A stretch of 64,000 nucleotides of DNA, taken from positions 92,501 to 156,500 of the forward strand of contig JAJTWR010000263.1 of NCBI GenBank assembly GCA_021613335.1, written 5' to 3'. The notes below the pieces were generated by a model that was given only the letters and a program-made list of their open reading frames with translations, was not told where the DNA came from and ran no database searches. Of this stretch, positions 39,711-51,500 are shown piece by piece (the stretch's first letter is position 1; each line of letters starts with the position of its first letter). Position numbers and translations under genes: made by a program. The DNA is from Whitmania pigra. Lineage: Eukaryota > Annelida > Clitellata > Hirudinida > Haemopidae.

Positions 39711-39946
39711 AAAATGCGGTAAAAAAAAGTATTTAATTACAGTAACGAATTACATGTAATACAACCCTGCAACTGACCATGGTTATGTAGCATCCTGAAT
39801 TTTATTAACCGGTTTGACTACTACATGCATGAAGAAAATATTTATCTGAACTTTAAGACATCTTGATGTTTTGGAAGTTTAAAAGTGCTTAATTTTAAAG
39901 AAAGGGATCCTATTTTTGACAAAACTAAAATACATTTAGGGAGATT

Positions 39947-40070
39947 GTGCATCTGGCCATCTGGCAAGAAACATAATTTATTCAAACAGCAGAATATTTG
40001 TCATGAAAATGTGTTACACAAAAAAAGATTGACTAGCCAATTAATTGCGAAGTTAGCAATTTGCTTTAAT
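39947..40070 (+). promoter_or_regulatory. Shared upstream module (copy D instance)
   Basis: GTGCATCTGGCCATCTGGCA followed by AGAAACATAATTTATTC, about 520 bp before the copy D start codon. Both CATCTGG sites are present. Confidence 0.4.
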
Positions 40071-40466
40071 CAACTATTTCATGATCCAACTTAATACGAT
40101 CAACTTTAACAACAACTTAGCACAGTTCTTGAATCAAGCTCCCACTCAAAGTGAGTCGTTACATTAATTGTGCCTCAACTTGCTGATCGCATGTTTAAAT
40201 GAAACAGAATGCAAAGATGCATTCAAGGTCGAGTCATACGTCGGCAATATCGTTTCGCGTTCTCAGATAAAAGTAGGGAAATCAATAAATATGTTATGCT
40301 CCTAGGAGTTTTGAAAACAGTTTTAATACGGCATCCGAATATTTAATTATTGTTAATTAAAAAATAAGGTCAGCTTTGTATAGTTTTAAACTAATAAGTA
40401 ATTAATTTTTTTGTGAAAATTACTTTGGTGCTTTTTGGTGAAACTGCAGATGATCTGCAAAAAGAA

Positions 40467-43400
40467 ATGAATAACAAAACCAGGCAAAGCAAATATTTGA
40501 AAAAGATTGACGATGAAACGATGTCATCTCCTCCAATATCCATCGTGGAGATCAACGTACAATCAGAAAAGTTACGACTAAAAAAGCAATTCGGTATTAT
40601 GTATGGCATGGCCGTAACCGTGGGGCTTATGGTTGGATCCGGCATTTTCATCTCTCCTCAAGTAGTTCTTGGATATGCAGGATCACCTGGCCTTACATTG
40701 ATTATTTGGGCAGTTGGTGGATTATATGCCCTCCTTGGATCTCTGACTGCTGCTGAAATTGGACTCCACTTTCCTTTATCTGGAACAACTTATGCTTATC
40801 TTTGTGAGTTGTATAGTCCATACTTTGGAGTGCTCTACCTGTGCCACTATTTGTTACTCATGAGGACAGGAAGCAATGCCATAAAACTTATAATTTTCGG
40901 ACGCTACGTTTTGAAACCTCTATATGGAGATTGTGAGATACCTCAATTGGCCATACTTACGTTATCTTCTGTCCTGGCTTGTAAGTCATTTGAACATACA
41001 ATTTCAAGAAGTACGATAACTGTTTAACGCCATTATTATATTACATTATTATGTAATTATTATATATTTTACACTATATTGTCTACATTCAACACCAGTT
41101 TTCCTAGCATTTCTCAACTGCATGAAGGTGAAGTTTGCAGCCAGAGGACAATTCATCATGTCGTTTCTTTCTGTTACGACACTGTTTATCATCATTTGCT
41201 TGGGCATTTACTATTGGGCCACAGGTGAAATTGTTTAATTCCATACTAAATCTCAGCAATAGAAATAATTTCCAGATGTACCCGAGCCAGTTTTAGCAAT
41301 GCAACAACGTGTTTGTGTAATAATCACGATCAGACAACCCTCGTAAAATAATAAATTGCAATATAACCATAATTCTTCATGTATTTTACTTTGATAGGTT
41401 GCATTTGCTTATATTTCTATCTAAATTATTTACTTATATTTACCAATTTTTAGCATACACCTCAACCGATATGGTTTTGTCAGCGTATCAGGTATAATTT
41501 ATAAACGAATGCTTTGCTTTACAAGGTGGTTCCTTGGAAAACCTCCACGAACCATTCAAAGATTCTTGCACGCATCCAACCTGTTTTGTGATGGCCTTGT
41601 ATGGCGCTGCATTTTCTTATCACGGATGGTATGGCTTTATTATCACATAAAAACAGAGAATAGCTATTTCGTATAACAGAAATATTGTACAGTAATCCTC
41701 CAAATTGATTAAAATTTTATAATTCTCAGTGATATTTAAAAATGGTTCCTTTTACAATTTCATAAGGTTTTAGTAGAAAAAATATACTAAGATCTCTCCT
41801 AGTGCAGAAAATGTATTTAATATATTAGGTGTTTCTAAAGTGCAGAATTTGGAAGTTTTACCAAAATTGCGCATATACCTCCAATATTACACTAAAATAA
41901 ATAGAAACAAACTCTGCTCAATATCAATTCCAACGTTTGTATTTATGGTTACGACAGGGCTGCAAAAACTCATGTTCTTTCAAAATTAATAATGCCATGG
42001 AATGCATTGCCAGGTAATGTCGTCGAATCAACCACGGTCTCCCGTTTTGACGCAATGATACGTGACCTCGAATTTAGTCATTACTTAAATTATATTTAAT
42101 TTATATGATGCCTTTGTGTACACGCTGGTCGATGCATTTGTTTTTGAAATTGTGTTAGTGGTCCAACCGGGCCCTTCAATTGTGTCTAATAAATCTTTTA
42201 AAATTACTAATTTCATTTAAAAGGAGAGCACTCAATCACATCACTGAGGAGGTTCACAATGCAAGAAAGTTAGATTTGATTTTGAATGCCTCAAATTGCC
42301 TGAGTTATTTGAAATATATCATATATCCCAGAACCCTCCCGACGGCCATTCTTCTGAGCATTTTGTTGGTAACTGCTGTTTATACATTGTCCAATTTAAC
42401 CTATTTTACTCTGCTGGACAAATCAGAGGCTTTTTCCTCGCAAGCTATTGCTATCGTAAGTACCGCAATGAAAGCCGACATATTTGAATGTTTGTAATTC
42501 AGAAACTTAATTTATTTATGTTTTAACTATAACCAAATCAAATACAATATTATATTGATAAAATAATACATTTGTTTATTAATAAATTTTTTGCAGACTT
42601 CATCCGTGAAAATTTCCATCGTTGGAGGATGGATAATTTCTATACTAATTGGAGTAACTGCTTGTTCCAGTTATAATACCGGCCAGCTGGTAGGATCAAG
42701 GTGAATTTAATTTTAAAATGATTTTTATAAATGCATGAGATTTATTTAGCGCATATTTACAAAGTTATATTTCATTTTTTATTTTAAGAATCTCTTAAAG
42801 AAAAATAGGAACACCAATATTAGTATAAATGCAATTTTAGGTTTTTCGACAACAATAAACAATGCAGTTACAAAATAAAACAAAATAATGAAACTAGATT
42901 ATAATAACTATATGAGTAGTTAATATTGTGAAACGCAAAAATTGCATTATAAAAAGCACCACTTACATTCATGAAAAAACGTCATGTTGGCAGAGTGTGT
43001 TTATAGTGGCGTAATAATAAAACTAAATTTTAGTGATTACCAATGAGATTAATTGAGAAGAATGTTGTGAAGCGCAAATAATAAATTATAAAAAGTAGCA
43101 ATCAGTATTTACATTCACGAAAAAAATGTCGCATTTGCAGAGTGGCTTTCGTTGGAGCTAGAAACGGCCATTTACCAAGGAGTTTGTCATTCATCAACAT
43201 CAAGTATATTTCGCCGATTGTTGCTGTCATTTTTACGGTAAGCTAAAAAAAAATTCAGAGATGGCTGAATTTTTAATGATCAAATGTTCTTGTAGAGTTT
43301 TGTAGCCGTGCTCTACAGTTGGGTTTTTGAGATCAAATATCTTCTGAATAATATCACTTTCAGTTCTCTTGTATTCGAATGTCTTGTGTCATCTGGATAC

Positions 43401-44001
43401 ATAAGGCGTAGAATTAAGTTGCGTAATGCGGTACAAAACAAACAGTTCGAGGTTGGAACAAATTTTTGCTATTCAATTCTGACACGAAACTGATATGTTA
43501 CAAAATTTTCTGAGAACTATGTAAAAGCTGTTAGATGATAATCTAAAATTTTGCCATTATGATTCAACTGTTTTTGGTCCCTCTTTTTTTTATTAGACCA
43601 AAGACACTCTAAGCAATAAATGCAGTGCAAATTAGAAATATTTTAAGCATTTTACATTCTTTTTAAAATCTTTTAACAGATACCTCTGGCAATCCACATA
43701 GCGTACGCTGTATTTGTCTTCGGCCTCACTTTAATTCCGTTGATTACAAACTTTGTGGCGTCTGCATCCTTCTTTTTTGTGCTCACGGCTTGCTACACAA
43801 TTTACTATCACATCTTTGTAATAGGAAGATTATCATTCAAGTGGATGGCGAGTGCTTCAGGTTATATTTTTATGCGTAATTATGCATTTATTAACCCACG
43901 AATATAAATAATTTTATTAATTTTTTCTTCTCAATACAGACAGCATAAACAATGTGATTCAAAGGTTATTATACTGCGCTCCAGAAGATAAATTAAGTTG
44001 A
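40467..44001 (+). CDS. SLC7 LAT-type transporter copy D, complete
   Basis: Best preserved unit. Exons: 40467-40980, 41099-41224, 41526-41628, 42224-42268, 42332-42455, 42597-42700, 43141-43237, 43296-43451, 43680-43860, 43940-44001; GT-AG throughout, about 503 aa, matching LAT1/LAT2 length. It keeps GSGIFISP (TM1 substrate loop), YGDCEIP (heavy-chain cysteine), ALNHITEEV after TM6 and the C-terminus IQRLLYCAPEDKLS. TM6 is FSYHGW: His at the site that is Gly in LAT1 and Gln or Ile in sister copies. The ATG at 40467 is the first in the frame. Intron 3 has a LINE tail. Intron 6 is a mosaic: 42701-42997 resembles intron 6 of B', then 43003-43140 repeats the C-type intron end, leaving a decoy acceptor CAG at 42991. 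Expected plasma-membrane neutral amino-acid exchanger; substrate unknown. Confidence 0.88.
41985..42190 (+). mobile_element. LINE 3' end in intron 3 of copy D
   Basis: Frame MPWNALPGNVVESTTVSRFD matches the usual C-terminal LINE signature (WN-LP--VV-A----FK). Stops and a tail containing GTGGTCCAACCGGGCCCTTC and TCTAATAAATC follow. Heavily 5'-truncated. Confidence 0.7.
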
Positions 44002-44341
44002 AAGTAAACTGATCTAAAGTGTCTGTCGATAGGATATTTAGAAACTTCATATACGACTTAAGTCAATTTAAGCTCAAAAGGTTTGAACAAAATAAAAAAA
44101 TTTATTCTTATAATTGAAAAAGTTTTGCATTAATGTTGTTGATGTGTGTTTAGTTATATGTAATAAATACTACTAAAAACTCAACCTTTCCTAGAAGCTT
44201 GCATAAAAAAATAATGGAGATACATGCACATTGTTTATTAATAACAAAGAGATTCTGAAAAGAAAATATTCTGATTTAGTTAAATAACACCAATGTCAAA
44301 ATGTCATCAACAACATTTAAAATGTAATAAAGCTAGTAGTT

Positions 44342-45085
44342 ATGATGATAAAAGTTCAACTTTGTGAAGGAAAAATGATCATTTTTGTTTTCAAAAAATG
44401 TCATTGTCATGTGCTTTTTGTTATATACTCTAGTAAAACAGCATATAAATTTCTGAAAAATGAAGGCATTTTAACTTTGCCATCCATCTCAACATTAAGA
44501 AAAGTTACAAGAGTGTTGAATAAAAATGATGGCTTAAATAACGAAAATTAGATCTCAACTAAATCAATATAAGATTGTTCGGGTAAATAAGTTGGTTTTA
44601 CAGATGGTGGTAATGTGGCTGGAACCAGCTTTAGCTCTGTTTCATGGTGAAATCATTTAATAGCAAATACAAAGATCTTGTTTCAATATATCTTAGGTCT
44701 CATTTGACTGCAGATTCAGATATTAAATTACAAGTAAATGGTGATGTTTTTAAATTTTCCAACCAAATTGAACATGGTGGATTAACAAACCAACAGATTT
44801 GGCTTGGACAGTGTGTTTGCATTCTTATAAGGTTTTTACAGAATTAAAGAATAATAAACAATTTTTTATAAATTCATGCTTTAAAAAACCATATGTTAAT
44901 ATACAGTAATTTTTAAATGAAATTGATTTAATCACATCTTATTCAAATTATTGTGATTTTGATAATAAACTTAATTTTATAGTACGTAAATCTTTATTCA
45001 ATTGTTTAAGTAAAAGGTTTGTTGAAGCTGATTCTAATGTAAATTATAAAAGTGTTCAAGGAAAGATTAAAAAATTGATAAGTTA
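44342..45085 (+). pseudogene. Degenerate P-element/THAP9-like transposase fragments
   Basis: Frame 44342-44551 includes SSKTAYKFLKNEGILTLPSI followed by STLRKV, similar to the 'Y-FLR----LP-PS-STLRKW' region of P-element-type transposases. A second frame (44644-44847) has VNGDVFKFSNQIEHGGLTNQ. A third near 44985-45085 reads IVRKSLFNCLSKRFVE, like their C-terminus. Frames are broken between these pieces. Assignment is from motif memory only and could be another domesticated transposase type. Confidence 0.4.
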
Positions 45086-45752
45086 AACATTAAACAGTGT
45101 TGTTTTACAAGTTTCTATATAAAATCTGAAATAAGCTAATATCGTATAGAGATGCATAGCCTCCCGATGTATGGCTTGAATACAGTTGTCAGTCCTGATG
45201 TATAGGAGTCCATGGTCTGACATTGTGCAGAACTCTGACTTCTCAACCTTCAATAAGTCTGATGAAACTCAATTCAATTCCCAGCCTCAATTCTCTTGAC
45301 GACCCCCTCTGCAAAAAAACAAAACTTGAAAATTAGCTTTATGGAAATGCACAGATGCAATCAACTAGTGTCATTTTGAAATTTTGTTCTAATCAAACTT
45401 GTCATAAATGTAAAATCATTTGTAATTTGTAAAGATTATTTACTATTATTAATTTTTGTAATAGTATCATTATCATTCTAATCATCAAATAAAACCCTGC
45501 GTTTGTAAATCCCAGTGTTTAAAACGAAAATACAATAAAAAGCAATTAAGATAATCAATAATAAAATATATTAATAACAGCTAGAACTAAAGCAAAATAG
45601 GTCATCTTAAATTGTGCGAGGGTTTGTACTAAGTTAGAAAAAACTTAAATCACGTCTGTGGCGTTGCCCCCAAACTTTAGACTAGACGCAAAGAAAAGGT
45701 CATCTCTTCAATTTGACAACCTTTTTTGAATCTCAATCGACTGTCATCAGGC

Positions 45753-45799
45753 ATTGATTACGAACTTTGTGGGGTCGGCATCTTTCTTTTTTGTATTGA
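45753..45799 (+). pseudogene. 47-bp fragment of transporter exon 9
   Basis: ATTGATTACGAACTTTGTGG followed by GGTCGGCATCTTTCTTTTTTGT matches exon 9 of the family (LITNFVASASFFF) with two or three substitutions. No other exon lies near it, so it is a relic of a further unit or a microhomology insertion. Confidence 0.7.
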
Positions 45800-48086
45800 T
45801 GAGAGAAATATCTCCATTATAGTAATATCTTCGTCATTGTATTGTAACAATAACAATAACTTTACTATCTTTTGCAGGTTGTCTAGAGAAAGCAAACACC
45901 TCATAGACCGACCAGATAAAAGGCAAATGCCACTGTCAGCTTAGACCAAAACTCCACCACATGAGAGAATTTTGTAAGGACCCATCCTACTTGTTACTAT
46001 TCTGTGAATGAGTGATTGGCAATCGTGTTACCAGGTCGACATTTTAAATCAATTCCCTATAAGCACTTTAAAGCTCCAGTAGATGATCCCTATTAACTAT
46101 TTTTGATGCCCATCATTACTAACTTCTCTACGTGTTTGAACTCACAGTCAACGGAAATTAATTCATGAATCGAATGTAACTTTAATTTATTCATTTGAAA
46201 CAATTTTTTCAAAATTTTCAACTGAATCACAAATGAAAAATTGAACAACATATTCTCTCCAGTTAATAACTAAAATTACCTGCACAGAACCAGCAGACCA
46301 GTTGGTTGTCACTAATACCATTATTTTTTAACGTCGTACAGGATTTCTAAGAAATTGGTGATTCTCTGAACAAATTCTGAGAAAACTGACAAATTTACAA
46401 TTATAGCTTATTTATTTATTTTGATCACAATTATTAAAAATATAAGCATTTATAATCATTTTTCTCATATATACATTTCTAGAAATTAAGCAGACGGTCT
46501 AAAGTTATTAATAAAGAAATGAGTAACAAGCTGATAACATTCCCAAATGCAGAATAAATCTAATTTTATTATTTTTAAAAATTTTATTTAATCGATTTGA
46601 TTAAATTGTTAGTTAAGTTGTTATTTTATTGTTTTTAATCATTTTGTGAGCATGGATTATTTTTAACGCTTCGATACCTTGAACACACAGAGAGACGTTT
46701 GATTAGAGATATTCGCCAAATATATCACCAAAAGCTGTCAAATACTAATTCCGACCACACATGAATTATTATGAACAAAAATGAGACCACAGGTCACAAA
46801 AGTTCTTAATTTTTGATGGAGTTCAAGACCATAATTTCAATTACCCATCCAAGCGTGAAACTTATCAAATCCATCTGTTCACAGAAGATATTGATGGCGA
46901 GTATAAGCTTAATTTATTTTATATAGTTATGATACTATGACTTTTGAACATTCTGTCGATAAGACATTTTAAACAACTTTAAAGTAGCAGATGATGATCG
47001 ATGGACCGCTAGTGAATGTGAAAACCACGATGTTTTTAACGTAATGCTCTCAATACCGTATGAAAAACCAGTAAAATAGTTTATTAATTTGTGAAAAAAC
47101 AGTCGAATCTAAAGCTGATCTCCAAATTGTACCAAATTGGGCGAACTGACTCGATCAATGAGCTCACTAAGTTACTTTAATGGTGATAAGTTTTCGGGAG
47201 ATCACTTGGGATTGACATTTGGCGATCAAGAGTTTGCTAAGTTTAACGGCTTTAAAAGTTTTCCTTACTGAGAAGAATACCGGTTAGTAATAAAAACTTT
47301 TCAGTCATCATGAGTAAAAATTGTTAGATAACACACAAATTCAGTTAAAGTAGACATTGTTTATTTGAGGTAAATATGACAAAAGCAGGCGGAATTTTAG
47401 GTTCGGACGATAAAATTACAATTGGATAGTTTTCAATCGAATTTAATTTCAAGTTATGGGTCCTCAATTAATTGTGTCAACAAATTTAAGATCCACTTTA
47501 CACCGTCTCTCCCACTTGTCAACAACTGTCGAAATTCTCTAGATCCCCCTACAAAAAATTACGTCACAAAAAACAGATGCCCCAAATAAGTCAAATGTTT
47601 CTCTATAATATATACATACAGTAGGCATAATATCGGTTATATCATTTCCATCATTTAGTTGAACTGATAAACTAGACAAATCAACTTCATCTTCATAGTC
47701 AGCATGTAAAATATCAGACTTTTCATAGCGTGCAATAATTATCACCAGCTATTTCCGTCGATTGGCAGACACTCGAATTGACTAAAAGCTTTTTTTTTTA
47801 TAAATCTGTTAATTTGTTAAGCCCGTCATCCCATTGTCGATGTTGTTGAACATGTTTCTTTAATATGACTTAAGTGCACAGGACCGATTTCGGATTTCTA
47901 ATCAGTGCCAAGTAGACACAGCAGCCTCGGGTCTAGAGATTAGAGATTTTTGAACATCTATTCAGGCAGTTTCCAAGTAACATTATAAATTCATACGTTA
48001 CAAATTACATTTTTATGATACAAAATAAAACTGTTGACGTCAATGAATCTTAAGCTTAAAAATTAAAAAATATTATTATTATTGTT

Positions 48087-48530
<444 letters not shown>

Positions 48531-48536
48531 TATTAG

Positions 48537-51500
48537 ATGGAAGCATTACGAAGCAAGGGAAACAGCCAAAGACTAAACGATTTCCAATCACCTCGAATAT
48601 CCATCTCAGAGGTCGACGGGCAATCAGAAAAGTTGAAACTAAAAAAGCAATTTGGCGTCATATATGGCATGGCCGTGATTGTAGGGGTCGTAATAGGTTC
48701 CGGAATATTTATTTCTCCCCAAGAAGTACTGGCTGACGCGGGATCACCCGGTTTGACGCTGATTGTTTGGCTCTTCGGAGGGGTTTACGCTCTCATTGGA
48801 TCTCTGGTATTCACTGAAATTGGGCTTCAAATTCCTGTTTCTGGTGAAAAATATGCCTACCTTTGTGAGTTGTACAACCCTTACTTTGGGGTCCTCTACC
48901 TTTGGCAGTTTCTCTTGATTCTGAGGCCTGGTGCAAGTGCTCTGAAACTCATCATTTTTGGTCGCTACATTTTGAAACCTATTTACGGAGATTGTGAGAT
49001 TCCTCAGCTAGCCATTCTCACTCTGTCATCTGCTTTAGCCTGTGAGTCAGTTAAATTTTTAATTGATTAAAAATGTGATAATATTATCATAATTATTACT
49101 ATTACGACCTAATACATTTTATTATTGTAAAATTAACACTTTGTAATTGTTGTTCTTGTTGTTATTATTGTTTGAATTTCTTAAGTTCAGATATTTCATG
49201 AACTTCTTTCAGAATTTCATCTAATTATTACATAAGCTTAAATTTTCATAAAATAGGTTTTTTGTCTTTGTTCAACTGCTTAAGAATTAAGATGGTAGCC
49301 AGAGGACAAAGCCTCATGACGTTTTTAACTGTAATAACACTTGTCATTTTAATTGGCTTTGGAATGTACCATGCAACTCTAAGTTTGTGACATTACTTTG
49401 AATTGCTTATAATATCATATATTATTAATATTAATTGATATTTCAATTTTTAAAATTGTTAATACTAATTTCATAAAAATTGTAGTTAATTTTCTAATTT
49501 TTTATATGTAAAAATTCATTGCAATAAAATAATTTTACTACAAGAACAGAAAAAAAAAGTTTTGTGACATTATACCGGTTGCTTGCATGTTGTAATTTTA
49601 ATAATTTTAATTCAATTCATTAACAGAATCAAGTTGTGAATAAAACATTGACTTGATATTTAATTCAATGGCAGACTTGAAAGTTTCTATTTTCAGGTGG
49701 TATCATGGAAAACCTCCACGAACCATTCAAAGATTCTTGCACTCATCCAATCTGTTTTGTGATGGCCTTCTATGGCACTGCGTTTTCTTATCAAGGATGG
49801 TAATGAGCCTGACGATTAAAAAGTCGTTACGAATGTAGTTCTTATTATTAATTTTCATATAACATAAAACATAAAAGTGATGTATTTGAGATTATGACGT
49901 TAAAGAGGAAGTTAGTAAAAAGAAGTACCTTACTATTCGACCAAAGTGGCATCGTTCCAGCAATAAAATAGGGAAGCATTTAATAAAAGTGTTTAAATTA
50001 AATATTAATTATGTTTATATCGATTTGTCAACATAGAGGTTCAGAATGTGAAAAAAACGTTTGTCTGATGAATTACTTGTTGTGATGTATTTAGTTTATA
50101 AATTAATTTAACTTTTCAACAAATTAACATTCCAGTAATTGTTTATATAAACTTTTGTTGGACATTTTATTCAATTCTATTCAAATTATTTAATTATTTA
50201 AAATTATTTTCCGAATTTTAAGGTCTGCATTGAATTTCCTTGTCGAAGAATTGCACAAGCCAGCGAGGTTGGTAAAAGTGATATAGGGCTAAGTGGGATA
50301 AAACGGGCTACTTAAGAAAAAATTTGTTTCACAACGTGCGCAGATTATATCAGTTTTGTGTAAGTCTATTTAGTAAATAGAATAGGGCCTGCTCTTTTTA
50401 TTTTGCAACTTGTATGAAGTAATTAAAGAAAAACTAAGTATTTCTGTGCAGAAGACTGAAAAAGTAGCGCTACCCGTTCTAATCCGTTTTGCTCCTTCGG
50501 TAGGGTAAAATGGGCTACTTAAGATAATACTAATTTTAACCAATTTTATTCACTTTTTTTACTGACTTCCCCTTTTAACCGACTAGCCCGTTTTACCACA
50601 TTTTTCCCAATTCGAACCTATAGTACCTGTAATTCGATGATGTATGTTCTTTGCAGAACACTTCCCGCTGCAATAATTCTGAGTAGTTTGCTGATAACTG
50701 TTCTGTATGTTTTGGTTAATTTTGCCTACTTGGCCATTTTGGACAAATCCGAGGCTCTCTCTTCTCAAGCAATAGCCATCGTAAGCACAGAAGAAACTGT
50801 TTGTGATAATAAATTTTGTAGAATGGGAATTCATTAATGTATTTGCAATGATTAGATTTAAGACTTATGACAATTGAATAGGTTTATAACAGGGGTTCCC
50901 AACCATGGTTGCGAGATAGAATTTCAAGAGGTGCGAAACTTAACCCGCAGGGAAAAAGACGACTCTTTCTTAAGTTACCAAGTTAGTTTTGCAGCTGGAA
51001 AATTGAAAATTCAAGAAGAATGGATCATGAATTCATATTATTACAATTTGAATAATAAGTCAGATGATGAAGAGCTGCGGACAAATCGTGCACGTGAAAT
51101 GCAATTTATAAACAAGACTTTCGAGGAGGATTAGTGTTCAGCAATGAATATGTTACTAAGACTTTCTGAAAAAGCTCTAGGTGTCCTCATCTCTTTTGCG
51201 ACAACATACTTATGCAAGTCTGGGTTCAGTTCTTTTTTGTCAATAAAGACAAAATCTAGAAATCGCCTGAATCGGCAGACATGCATATCTCGTTCTGACA
51301 AAATCATATCTGAGAAACAGCAGCAAAAAAAGTCCTTAAATTTAAATTCTACAATTTTGAAGTTAGTTTTTATTTTTTATTTTTTTTAATTTACATTTAT
51401 CAGGGATGTAATTTTGGGGGCCGGAGGGAGGAGGGGAACTAGATGCAAAAAAAAATCATCTCCTCATGTTTTATAAGGGTTTGCCCCACTTCCTAAATTT

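Larger units (their letters stand above)
38649..39769. mobile_element. Non-autonomous hAT element with intact target duplication
   Basis: Left end CAGTGTTGTAAAACGTACCT; right end reads CAGGGTTGTATTACATGTAA on the other strand; CAACTGAC lies directly outside both (38641-38648 and 39770-39777), the 8 bp expected for hAT. It holds two nested SINEs (39211-39317 and about 39599-39710). A 73-codon frame at 38902-39123 is not recognisable. The paralogous place upstream of copy C (near 10947) has no element. Confidence 0.8.
44002..48060. other. Gap between copies D and G with transposase debris
   Basis: No intact gene seen. 44342-45085 holds scattered transposase-like frames (separate entry) and 45753-45799 an exon 9 fragment. 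46102-46120 has a hAT-like GATGCCCATCA terminus. The remainder (about 46150-48060) is AT-rich with only short frames that match nothing I know. Confidence 0.6.
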
